Part shown: positions 35,754-48,434 of the stretch, one piece after another
Position numbering within the stretch: position 1 is the stretch's first letter
Layout: every line of letters begins with the position of its first letter
Assembly: GCF_029227915.1 (NCBI RefSeq)
Contig: NC_079878.1
Span: 34,251,501 to 34,315,500 of the forward strand
DNA length: 64,000 bases
From: Hydractinia symbiolongicarpus
Lineage: Eukaryota > Cnidaria > Hydrozoa > Anthoathecata > Hydractiniidae
Direction: 5' to 3'
The notes under the pieces: generated by a model
What the model was told of the DNA's origin: nothing
Databases searched by the model: none
Seen by the model: the letters and a program-made list of their open reading frames with translations, nothing else
Position numbers and translations under genes: made by a program

Positions 35754-37990
35754 TTATCAGGTCACAGTCCAAAGTTAGTTCAATTAAGTCCCACAGTCAA
35801 TCGTTTCACTGTAAAAAGCGATGCAACCTAGTAATATTAGATAAATGTCGCTAAATACATGTTGGTACGAATATGTGACCCAACCGTTGAAACTCAAACG
35901 GACTGACACCGTTAGAAAGTCAGTGAAGTGTAGTGTTTGAAACAGTCTCTATTTCTTCAGCGCGCGCTAACGGCTAGGATTTGTCCCACAGTAAAAAATG
36001 ACTTATTTTTCTAAATTTATAAATGAAGAACTATCACAGCGCCCAGTGTGATTGCTGAGTTCCGGCAATCATGTCAAATTAAGAAGAATGTTATTTCTTG
36101 GAGTCAACTTGTCTCAATTATCACATTTATCAGGTCACAGTCCAAAGTTTGTTCAATTAAGTCCCACAGTCAATCGTTTCACTGTTAAAAGCGATGCAAC
36201 CTAGTAATATCAGAAAAATATCGCTAAATACATGTTGGTACGAATATGTGACACAACTGTTGTAACTCAAACGGACTGACACCGTTAGAACGTCAATGAA
36301 ATGCAGTTTTTGAAACTGTCGCTATTTCTTCAGCGCCCGATAATGGATAGGATTGGTCCCACAATAAGGAATGACTTATTAATCTAAATTTTTAAATGAA
36401 GCGCTACCACAGCGCCCAGTGTAATTGCTGAGTTCCGGCAATCATGTCAAATTAAGAAGAATGTTATTTCTTGGAGTCCAATTTTCTCGTTTATCACATT
36501 TATCAGGTCACAGTCCAAAGTTAGTTCAATTAAGTCCCACAGTCAATCGTTTCACTGTTAAAAGCGATGCAACCTAGTAATATCAGATAAATGTCGCTAA
36601 ATACATGTTGGTACAAATATGTGACCCAACCGTTGAAACTCAAACGGACTGACACCGTTAGAAAGTCAGTGAAGTGTAGTATTTGAAACAGTCTCTATTT
36701 CTTCAGCGCGCGCTAACGGCTAGGATTTGTCCCACAGTAAAAAATGACTTATTTTTCTAAATTTATAAATGAAGAACTATCACAGCGCCCAGTGTGATCG
36801 CTGAGTTCCGGCAATGATGTCAAATTAAGAAGAATGTTATTTCTTGGAGTCAACTTGTCTCACTTATCACATTTATCAGGTCACAATCCAAAATCATTTC
36901 AATTTAGCCCCACAGTCAATCGTTTCATTGTTAAAAGCGATGTAACCTAGTAATATCAGATAAATATCGCTAAATACATGTTGGTACCAATACGTGACGC
37001 AGCCGTTGTAACTCAAACGGACTGACACCGTAACAAAGTCAATGAAATGTAGTTTTTGAAACTATCGCTATTTCTTCAGCGCGCAATAAAGGAGAGGGTT
37101 CGTCCCACATTAAAGAATGACTTATTTTTCTAAATTTTTAGATGAAGCACTACCACAGCGCCCAGTGTAATTGCTGAGTTCCGGCAATCACGTCAAACTA
37201 AGAAGAATGTTATTTCTTGGAGTCCAACTGTCTCATTAATCACATTTATGAGGTCACAGTCCAAAGTTAGTTCAGTTAAGTCCCACAGTCAATCGCTTCA
37301 TTGTTAAAAGCGATGCAACCTAGTAATATCAAAAAATATCACTAAATACATGTTGGTAAAAATATGTGTCCCAACCGTTGTAACTCAAACGGACTGACAC
37401 CGTTAGAAAGTCAATGAAATGTAGTTTTTGAAACTGTCGCTATTTCTTCAGCGCGCGATAACGGCTAGGATTGGTCCCACAGTAAAAAATGACTTATTAA
37501 TCTAAATTTTTAAATGAAGGGCTACCACAGCGCCCAGTGTAATCGCTGAGTTCCGGCAATCACGTCAAATTAAGAAGAATGTTATTTCTTGAAGTCCAAT
37601 TGTCTCCTTTACCACATTTATTAGGTCACAGTCTAAAGTTTGTTCAATTAAGTCCCACAGTCAATCGTTTCATAGTTAAAAGCGATGCAACCTATTAATA
37701 TCAGAAAAATATCGCTTAATACATGTTGGTACGAATATGTGACACAACTGTTATAACTGAAACGGACTGACACCGTTAGAAAGTCAATGAAATGTAGTTT
37801 TTGAAACTGTTGCTTTTTTTTCAGCGCACGATAACGGCTAGGATTGGTCCCACAGTAAAAAATGACTTATTAATCTCACTTTTTCAATGAAGCGCTACCA
37901 CAGCGCCCAGTGTAATCGCTGAGTTCCGGCAATCACGTCAAATTAAGAAGAATGTTAGTTCTTGGAGTCCAATTTTCTCGTTTATCACAT
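35754..37990 (+). repeat. 6-monomer block, copy 2 (twin at 29790)
   Basis: Aligns to 29790-32025 at offset 5964 bp (16 monomers). Shared markers include the cluster GTAGTGTTTGAAACAGTCTC, CACAATAAGGAATGAC and TACCAATACGTGACGCAGCC. The match ends near 37959, where this copy continues with CCAATTTTCTCG and the twin with CAACTTGTCTC. Confidence 0.88.
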
Positions 37991-40227
37991 TTATCAGGTC
38001 ACAGTCCAAAGTTAGTTCAATTAAGTCCCACAGTCAATCGTTTCACTGTTAAAAGCGATGCAACCTAGTAATATCAGATAAATGTCGCTAAATACATGTT
38101 GGTACGAATATGTGACCCAACCGTTGAAACTCAAACGGACTGACACCGTTAGAAAGTCAATGAAATGCAGTTTTTGAAACTGTCGCTATTTCTTCAGCGC
38201 CCGATAACGGATAGGATTGGTCCGACAGTAAAAAATGACTTATTAATCTAAAATTTTAAATGAAGCGTTACCACAGCGCCCAGTGTAATCGCTGAGTTCC
38301 GGCAATCATGTCAAATTAAGAAGAATGTTTTTTGTTGGAGTCCAATTTTCTTATTTATCACATTTATCAGGTCACAGTCCAAAGTTAGTTTAATTATGTC
38401 CCACAGCCAATCGTTTCACTGTTAAAAGCGATGCAACCTAGTAATATCAGATAAATATCGCTAAAAACATGTTGGTACGAATACGTGACCCTACCGTTGT
38501 AACTCAAAGGACTGACACCGTTAGAAAGTCAACGAAATGTAGTTTTTGAAACTGTCGCTATTTCTTCAGCGCGCGATAATGGATAGGATTGGTCCCACAG
38601 TAAACAATGATTTATTCATCTAAATATTTAAATGAAGGGCTACCACAGCGCCCAGTGTGATCGCTGAGTTCCGGCAATCATGTCAAATTAAGAAGAATGT
38701 TATTTCTTGGAGTCAACTTGTCTCACTTATCACATTTATCAGGTCACAATGCAAAATCATTTCTATTTAGCCCCACAGTCAATCGTTTCATTGTTAAAAG
38801 CGATGCAACCTAGTAATATCAGATAAATATCGCTAAATACATGTTGGTAGGCATACGTGACGCAACCGTTGTAACTCAAACGGACTGACACCGTAACAAA
38901 GTCAATGAAATGTAGTTTTTGAAACTATCGCTATTTCTTCAGCGCGCAATAAAGGAGAGGGTTCGTCCCACATTAAAGAATGACTTATTTTTCTAAACTT
39001 TTAGATGAAGCACTATCACAGCGCCCAGTGTGATCGCTGAGTTCCAACAATCATGTCAAATTAAGAAGAATGTTATTTCTTGGAGTCAACTTGTCTCACT
39101 TATCACCTTTATCAGGTCACAGTCCAAAGTTAGTTCAATTAAGTCCCACAGTCAATCGTTTCACTGTTAAAAGCGATGCAACCTAGTAATATTAGATAAA
39201 TATCGCTAAATACATGTTGGTACGAATATGTGACCCAGCCGTTGAAACTCAAACGGAGTGAAAAGGTTAGAAAGTCAATGAAATGTAATTTTTGAAACTG
39301 TCGCTATTTCTGCAGCTCGCGATAACGGCTAGGATAGGTCCCACATTGAAAAAATGACTTTTTTTATCTTAATTCTAAAATGAAGCGCTACCACAGCGCA
39401 CAGTGTAATCGCTGAGTTTCGGCAATCATGTCAAATTAAGAAGAATGTTACTTCTTGGAGTCAACTTGTCTCACTTATAACATTTATCAGGTCACAATCC
39501 AAACATGGTTCAATTTAGTCCCACAGTCAATCGTTTCACTGTTAAAAGCGATGTAACCTAGTAATATCAGAAAACCATCGCTAAGTACATGTTGGTACGA
39601 ATATGTGACCCAGCCGTTGTAACTCAAACAAACTTACACCGTTAGAAAGTCAATGAAATTTAGTTTTAGAAACTGTCGCTATTTCTTCAGCGCGCGATGA
39701 CGACTAGGATAGATCCCACAGTAAAAAATGACTTATCAATCTAAATTTTTAAATGAAGCGCTACCACATTGCCCAGTGTAAACGCTGAGTTTCGGCAATC
39801 ATGTCAAATTAAGAAGAATGTTACTTCTTGGAGTCCAATTGTCTCCTTTACCACAGTTATCAGGTCACAGTCCAAAATTTGTTCAATTAAGTGCGACAGT
39901 CAATCATTTCATAGTTAAAAGCGATGCAACCTAGTAATATCAGAAAAATATCGCTTAATACATGTTGGTACGAATATGTGACACAACTGTTGTAACTGAA
40001 ATGGACTGACACCGTTAGAAAGTCAATGAAATGTAGTTTTTGAAACTGTTGCTTTTTTTTCAGCGCGCGATAACAGCTAGGATTGCTCCCACAGTAAAAA
40101 TGACTTATTAATCTAAATTTTTAAAAGAAGCGCCCCCACAGCGTCCTGTGTAATCGCTGAGTTCCGGCACTCATGTCAAATTAAGAAGAATGTTATTTGT
40201 TGGAGTTCAATTGTCTTTTTACCACAT
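37991..40227 (+). repeat. 6 monomers including second 4-monomer block
   Basis: The first two monomers are hybrids that join the preceding block to the trimer-type sequence (GGTCCGACAG, TTTAATTATGTCCC). From 38736 the segment repeats 34262-35753. Its existence shows that the 3-, 12- and 16-monomer periods of this part of the array are nested. Confidence 0.87.
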
Positions 40228-43200
40228 TTATCAGGTCACATTCCAAAGTTTGTTCAATTAAGTCCCACAGTCAATCGTTTCATAGTTAAAAGCGATGCAA
40301 CCTAGTAATATCAGAAAAATATTGCTTAATACATGTTGGTACGAATATGTGACACAACTGTTGTAACTGAAACGGACTGACACCGTTAGAAAGTCAATGA
40401 AATGTAGTTTTTGAAACTGTTGCTTTCTTTTCAGCGCGCGATGAGGGCTAGGATTGGTCCCACAGTAAAAAATGACTTATTAATCTCACTTTTTCAATGA
40501 AGCGCTACCACAGCGCCCAGTGTAATCGCTGAGTTTCGGCAATCATGTCAAATTAAGAAGAATGTGATTTCTTGGAGTCAACTTGTCTCACTTATAACAT
40601 TTATAAGGTCTCAATCCAAAATCAGTTTAATTTAGTCCCACTGTCAATCGTTTCACTGTTAAAAGCGATGCAACCTAGTAATATGAGAAAAATATCGCTA
40701 AATACATGTTGGTACGAATATGTGACCCCACCGTTGAAACTCAAACGGACTGACAACGTTAGAAAGTCAGTGAAATGTGGTATTTGAAACTGTCTCTATT
40801 TCTTCTGCGCGCGATAACGGCTAGGATTGGTCCCACATTAAAAAAATGACTTTTTTATCTTAATTCTTAAATGAAGCGCTACCACTGCACCCAGTGTAAT
40901 CGCTGAGTTCCGGCAATCATGTCAAATTAAGAAGAATGTTATTTCTTGGAGTCCAATTTTCCCATTTATCACATTTATCAGGTCACAGTCCAAAGTTAGT
41001 TCAATTAAATCCCACAGTCAATCGTTTCACTGTTAAAAGCGATGCAACCTAGTAATATCAGATAAATATCGCTAAATACATGTTGGTACGAATATGTGAC
41101 CCAACCGTTGTAACTCAAACGGACTGACACCGTTAGAAAGTCAATGAAATGTAGTTTTTGAAACTGTTGCTTTTTTTTCAGCGCGCGATAACAGCTAGGA
41201 TTGCTCCCACAGTAAAAATGACTTATTAATCTAAATTTTTAAAAGAAGCGCCCCCACAGCGTCCAGTGTAATCGCTGAGTTCCGGCACTCATGTCAAATT
41301 AAGAAGAATGTTATTTGTTGGAGTCCAATTTTCTCATTTATCACATTTATGAGGTCACAGTCCAAAGTTAGTTCAATTAAGCCCCACAGCCAATCGTTTC
41401 ACTGTTAAAAGCGATGCAGCCTAGTAATATCAGATAAATATCGCTAAATACATGTTGGTACGAATACGTGACCCAACCGTTGTAACTCACACGGACTGAC
41501 ACCGTAAGAAAGTCAATGAAATGTAGTTTTTGAAACTGTCGCTATTTCTTCAGCGCGCGATATCGGCTAGGATTGGCCCCACAGTAAAAAAATGACTTAT
41601 TAATCTAAATTTTTAAATAAAGGGCTACCACAGCGCCCAGTGTAATCGCTGAGTTCCGGCAATCACGTCAAATTAAAAAGAATGTTATTTCTTTGAGTCC
41701 AATTGTCTTTTTACCACATTTATCAGGTCACATTCCAAAGTTTGTTCAATTAAGTCCCACAGTCAATCGTTTCATAGTTAAAAGCGATGCAACCTAGTAA
41801 TATCAGAAAAATATTGCTTAATACATGTTGGTACGAATATGTGATACAACTGTTGTAACTGAAACGGACTGACACCGTTAGAATGTCAATGAAATGTAGT
41901 TTTTGAAACTGTTGCTTTTTTTTCAGCGCGCGATGACGGCTAGGATTGGTCCCACAATAAAAAATGACTTATTAATCTCACTTTTTCAATGAAGCGCTAC
42001 CACAGCGCCCAGTGTAATCGCTAAGTTTCGGCAATCATGTCAAATTAAGAAGAATGTTATTTCTTGGAGTCAACTTGTCTCACTTATAACATTTATAAGG
42101 TCTCAATCCAAAATCAGTTTAATTTAGTCCCACTGTCAATCGTTTCACTGTTAAAAGCGATGCAACCTAGTAATATGAGAAAAATATCGCTAAATACATG
42201 TTGGTACGAATATGTGACCCCACCGTTGAAACTCAAACGGACTGACAACGTTAGAAAGTCAATGAAATACAGTTTTCGAGACTGTCGCTATTTCTTCATC
42301 GCGCGATAACGGCTAGGATTGGTCCCACAGTAAAAAATGACTTATTAATCTAAATTTTTAAATGAAGCGCTACAACAGCGCCCAGTGTAACTGCTGAGCT
42401 TCGGCAATCATGTCAAATTAAGAAGAATGTTATTTCTTGGAGTCCAATTGTCTCCTTTACAACAGTTATCAGGTCACAGTTCAAAGTTTGTTCAATTAAG
42501 TCCCACAGCCAATCGTTTCACTGTTAAATGCGATGCAGCCTAGTAACATCAGATAAATATCGCTAAATACATGTTGGTACGAATACGTGACCCAACCGAT
42601 GTAACTCAAACGGACTGACACCGTAAGAAAGTCAATGAAATGTAGTTTTGGAAACTGTCGCTATTTCTTCAGCGCGCGGTAACGGCTAGGATTGGTCCCA
42701 CAGTAAAAAATGAATTATTAATCTAAATTTTTAAATAAAGGGCTACCACAGCGCCCAGTGTAATCGCTGAGTTCCGGCAATCACGTCAAATTAAGAAGAA
42801 TGTCATTTCTTGCAGTCCAATTTTCTCCTTTACCACATTTATCAGGTCACAGTCCAAAGTTTGTTCAATTAAGTCCCACAGTCAATCGTTTGATAGTTAA
42901 AAGCGATGCAACCTATTAATATCAGAAAAATATTGCTTAATACATGTTGGTACGAATATGTGACCCAACCGATGTAACTGAAACGGACTGACACCGTAAG
43001 AAAGTCAATGAAATGTAGTTTTTGAAACTGTCGCTATTTCTTCAGCGCGCGGTAACGGCTAGGATTGGTCCCACAGTAAAAAATGAATTATTAATCTAAA
43101 TTTTTAAATAAAGGGCTACCACAGCGCCCAGTGTAATCGCTGAGTTCCGGCAATCACGTCAAATTAAGAAGAATGTCATTTCTTGCAGTCCAATTTTCTC

Positions 43201-44327
43201 TTTTACCACATTGATCAGGTCACAGTCCAAAGTTTGTTCAATTAAGTCCCACAGTCAATCGTTTCATAGTTAAAAGCGATGCAACCTAGTAATATCAGAA
43301 AAATATTGCTTAATACATGTTGGTACGAATATGTGACACAACTGCTGTAACTGAAACGGACTGACACCGTTAGAAAGTCAATGAAATGTAGTTTTTGAAA
43401 CTGTTGCTTTTTTTCAGCGCGCGATAACGGCTAGGATTGGTCCCACAGTAAAAAATGACTTACTAATCTCACTTTTTCAATGAAGAGCTACCACAGCGCC
43501 CAGTGTAATCGCTGAGTTCCGGCAATCATGTCAAATTAAGAAGAATGTTATTTCTTGGAGTCCAATTTTCTCGTTTATCACATTTATCAGGTCACAGTCC
43601 AAAGTTCGTTCAATTAAGTCCCACAGTCAATCGTTTCACTGTTAAAAACGATGCAACCTAGTAATATCAGATAAATGTCGCTAAATACATGTTGGTACGA
43701 ACATGTGACCCAACCGTTGAAACTCAAACGGACTGACACCGTAACAAAGTCAATGAAATGTAGTTTTTAAAATATCGCTATTTCTTCAGCTCGCGATAAC
43801 GGAGAGGATTCGTCCCACATTATAGAATGACTTATCAATCTAAAATTTTATATGAAGCGCTACCACAGCGCCCAGTGTACGCGCTGAGTTCCGGCAATCA
43901 TGTCAAATTAAGAAGAATGTTATTTCTTGGAGTCCAATTGTCTCCTTTACCACATTTATCAGGTCACAGTCGAAAGTTAGTTCAGTTAAGTCCCACAGTC
44001 AATCGCTTCATTGTTAAAAGCGATGCAACCTAGTAATATCAAAAAATATCGCTAAATACATGTTGGTACGGGTATGTGACCCAACCGTTGTAACTCAAAC
44101 GGACTGACACCGTTAGAAAGTCAATGAAATGCAGTTTTTGAAACTGTCGCTATTTCTTCAGCCCGCGATAAGGGCTAGGATTGGTCCCACAGTAAAAAAT
44201 GACTTATTAATCTAAGTTTTTAAATGAAGCGCTACCACAGCGCCCAGTGTAATTGCTGAGTTCCGACAATCATGTCAAATTAAGAAGAAGGTTATTTCTT
44301 GGAGTCCAATTTTCTCGTTTATCACAT
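40228..44327 (+). repeat. Mixed monomers with local duplications (11 monomers)
   Basis: A two-monomer segment starting at 40228 (CACATTCCAAAGTTTG, AATATTGCTTAATAC) recurs at 41720, an offset of 1492 bp (4 monomers). One monomer is doubled around 42.64-43.4 kb, marked by CGCGCGGTAACGGC and TTGCAGTCCAATTTTC. The monomers near 43.7-44.3 kb return to left-domain subtypes (AACGGAGAGGATTCGTCCC, then GGGTATGTGACCC with ATAAGGGCTAGG). No unique sequence is present. Confidence 0.85.
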
Positions 44328-47300
44328 TTATCAGGTCACAGTCCAAAGTTAGTTCAATTAAGTCCCACAGTCAATCGTTTCACTGTTAAAAGCGATGCAA
44401 CCTAGTAATATCAGATAAATGTCGCTAAATACATGTTGGTACGAATATATGACCCAACCGTTGAAACTCAAACGGACTGACACCGTTAGAAAGTCAGTGA
44501 AGTGTAGTATTTGAAACAGTCTCTATTTCTTCAGCGCGCGCTAACGGCTAGGATTTGTCCCACAGTAAAAAATGACTTAATTTTCTAAACTTATAAATAA
44601 AGAACTATCACAGCGCCCAGTGTGATCGCTGAGTTCCGGCAATCATGTCAAATTAAGAAGAATGTTAATTCTTGGAGTCAACTTGTCTCTCTTATCACAT
44701 TTATCAGGTCACAGTCGAAAATTAGTTCAGTTAAGTCCCACAGTCAATGGCTTCATTGTTAAAAGCGATGAAACCTAGTAATAACAGAAAAACATCGCTA
44801 AATACATATTGGTACGAATATGTGACCCAACCGTTGTAACTCAAACGGACTTACACTGTTAGAAAATCAATGAAATGTAGTTTTTGAAACTGTCACTATT
44901 TCTTCAGCGCGCGATAACGGCTAGGATAGGTCCCACAGTAAAAAATGACTTATTAATCTAAACTTTTAAATGAAGTGCTACCACAGCGCCCAGTGTAATC
45001 GCTGAGTTCCGGCAATCATGTCGAATTAAGAAGAATGTTATTTCTTGGAGTCCAATTGTCGCATTTCTCACCTTTATCAGGTCACAGTCCAAAGTTAGTT
45101 CAATTAAGTCCCACAGTCAATCGTTTCACTGTTAAAAGCGATGCAACCTAGTAATATCAGATAAATATCGCTAAATACATGTTGGTACGAATATGTGACC
45201 CAACCGTTGAAACTCAAACGGAGTGAAAAGGTTAGAAAGTCAATGAAATATACTTTTTGAAACTGTCGCTATTTCTGCAGGGCGCGAGAACGGCTAGGAT
45301 AGGTCCCACATTAAAAAAATAACTTTTTTTATCTTAATTCTTAAATGAAGCGCTACCACAGCGCCCAGTGTAATCGCTGAGTTCCGGCAATCATGTCAAA
45401 TTAAGAAGAATGTTATTTCTTGGAGTCCAATTGTCTCATTTCTCACCTTTATCAGGTCACAGTCCAAAGTTAGTTCAATTAAGTCCCACAGTCAATCATT
45501 TAACTGTTAAAAGCGATGCAACCTAGTAATATCAAAAAATATCGCTAAATACATGTTGGTACGGGTATGTGACCCAACCGTTGTAACTCAAACGGACTGA
45601 CACCGTTAGAAAGTCAATGAAATGCAGTTTTTGAAACTGTCGCTTATTCTTCAGCCCGCGATAAGGGCTAGGATTGGTCCCACAGTAAAAAATGACTTAT
45701 TAATCTAAGTTTTTAAATGAAGCGCTACCACAGCGCCTAGTGTAATTGCTGAGTTCCGGCAATCATGTCAAATTAAGAAGAAGGTTATTTCTTGGAGTCC
45801 AATTTTCTCGTTTATCACATTTATCAGGTCACAGTCCAAAGTTAGTTCAATTAAGTCCCACAGTCAATCGTTTCACTGTTAAAAGCGATGCAACCTAGTA
45901 ATATCAGATAAATGTCGCTAAATACATGTTGGTACGAATATATGACCCAACCGTTGAAACTCAAACGGACTGACACCGTTAGAAAGTCAGTGAAGTGTAG
46001 TATTTGAAACAGTCTCTATTTCTTCAGCGCGCGCTAACGGCTAGGATTTGTCCCACAGTAAAAAATGACTTAATTTTCTAAACTTATAAATAAAGAACTA
46101 TCACAGCGCCCAGTGTGATCGCTGAGTTCCGGCAATCATGTCAAATTAAGAAGAATGTTAATTCTTGGAGTCAACTTGTCTCACTTATCACATTTATCAG
46201 GTCACAGTCGAAAATTAGTTCAGTTAAGTCCCACAGTCAATGGCTTCATTGTTAAAAGCGATGAAACCTAGTAATAACAGAAAAACATCGCTAAATACAT
46301 ATTGGTACGAATATGTGACCCAACCGTTGTAACTCAAACGGACTTACACCGTTAGAAAATCAATGAAATGTAGTTTTTGAAACTGTCACTATTTCTTCAG
46401 CGCGCGATAACGGCTAGGATAGGTCCCACAGTAAAAAATGACTTATTAATCTAAACTTTTAAATGAAGTGCTACCACAGCGCCCAGTGTAATCGCTGAGT
46501 TCCGGCAATCATGTCGAATTAAGAAGAATGTTATTTCTTGGAGTCCAATTGTCGCATTTCTCACCTTTATCAGGTCACAGTCCAAAGTTAGTTCAATTAA
46601 GTCCCACAGTCAATCGTTTCACTGTTAAAAGCGATGCAACCTAGTAATATCAGATAAATATCGCTAAATACATGTTGGTACGAATATGTGACCCAACCGT
46701 TGAAACTCAAACGGAGTGAAAAGGTTAGAAAGTCAATGAAATATACTTTTTGAAACTGTCGCTATTTCTGCAGGGCGCGAGAACGGCTAGGATAGGTCCC
46801 ACATTAAAAAAATAACTTTTTTTATCTTAATTCTTAAATGAAGCGCTACCACAGCGCCCAGTGTAATCGCTGAGTTCCGGCAATCATGTCAAATTAAGAA
46901 GAATGTTATTTCTTGGAGTCCAATTGTCTCATTTCTCACCTTTATCAGGTCACAGTCCAAAGTTAGTTCAATTAAGTCCCACAGTCAATCATTTAACTGT
47001 TAAAAGCGATGCAACCTAGTAATATCAAAAAATATCGCTAAATACATGTTGGTACGGGTATGTGACCCAACCGTTGTAACTCAAACGGACTGACACCGTT
47101 AGAAAGTCAATGAAATGCAGTTTTTGAAACTGTCGCTTATTCTTCAGCCCGCGATAAGGGCTAGGATTGGTCCCACAGTAAAAAATGACTTATTAATCTA
47201 AGTTTTTAAATGAAGCGCTACCACAGCGCCTAGTGTAATTGCTGAGTTCCGGCAATCATGTCAAATTAAGAAGAAGGTTATTTCTTGGAGTCCAATTTTC

Positions 47301-48434
47301 TCGTTTATCACATTTATCAGGTCACAGTCCAAAGTTAGTTCAATTAAGTCCCACAGTCAATCGTTTCACTGTTAAAAGCGATGCAACCTAGTAATATCAG
47401 ATAAATGTCGCTAAATACATGTTGGTACGAATATATGACCCAACCGTTGAAACTCAAACGGACTGACACCGTTAGAAAGTCAGTGAAGTGTAGTATTTGA
47501 AACAGTCTCTATTTCTTCAGCGCGCGCTAACGGCTAGGATTTGTCCCACAGTAAAAAATGACTTAATTTTCTAAACTTATAAATAAAGAACTATCACAGC
47601 GCCCAGTGTGATCGCTGAGTTCCGGCAATCATGTCAAATTAAGAAGAATGTTAATTCTTGGAGTCAACTTGTCTCACTTATCACATTTATCAGGTCACAG
47701 TCGAAAATTAGTTCAGTTAAGTCCCACAGTCAATGGCTTCATTGTTAAAAGCGATGAAACCTAGTAATAACAGAAAAACATCGCTAAATACATATTGGTA
47801 CGAATATGTGACCCAACCGTTGTAACTCAAACGGACTTACACCGTTAGAAAATCAATGAAATGTAGTTTTTGAAACTGTCACTATTTCTTCAGCGCGCGA
47901 TAACGGCTAGGATAGGTCCCACAGTAAAAAATGACTTATTAATCTAAACTTTTAAATGAAGTGCTACCACAGCGTCCAGTGTAATCGCTGAGTTCCGGCA
48001 ATCATGTCGAATTAAGAAGAATGTTATTTCTTGGAGTCCAATTGTCGCATTTCTCACCTTTATCAGGTCACAGTCCAAAGTTAGTTCAATTAAGTCCCAC
48101 AGTCAATCGTTTCACTGTTAAAAGCGATGCAACCTAGTAATATCAGATAAATATCGCTAAATACATGTTGGTACGAATATGTGACCCAACCGTTGAAACT
48201 CAAACGGAGTGAAAAGGTTAGAAAGTCAATGAAATATACTTTTTGAAACTGTCGCTATTTCTGCAGCGCGCGATAACGGCTAGGATAGGTCCCACATTAA
48301 AAAAATAACTTTTTTTATCTTAATTCTTAAATGAAGCGCTACCACAGCGCCCAGTGTAATCGCTGAGTTCCGGCAATCATGTCAAATTAAGAAGAATGTT
48401 ATTTCTTGGATTCCAATTGTCTCCTTTATCACAT
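44328..48434 (+). repeat. 4-monomer HOR of 1493 bp, 2.75 copies
   Basis: Copies are 44328-45820, 45821-47313 and a third of three monomers, 47314-48434. Markers repeated at exactly 1493 bp include CAGCCCGCGATAAGGGC (44159, 45652, 47145), CTGCAGGGCGCGAGAACGG (copies 1 and 2) and ACATATTGGTACG. Differences are few: CTCTCTTATC against CTCACTTATC, TTACACTG against TTACACCG, and CTGCAGCGCGCGATAACGG in copy 3. The marker at 44159 precedes the first unit, so the first junction is itself inside a related monomer. Confidence 0.92.

Noticed and set aside
40572-40787. Plus-strand open frame of 71 codons, with a near copy at 42064-42309 (81 codons)
   Set aside because: The pair exists because the two monomers are duplicates 1492 bp apart. 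The frame spans the monomer junction and is closed in most related units. No protein family is recognisable.
43827-44033. Plus-strand open frame of 68 codons
   Set aside because: Chance opening in a satellite unit. Homologous monomers have stops in the same frame.
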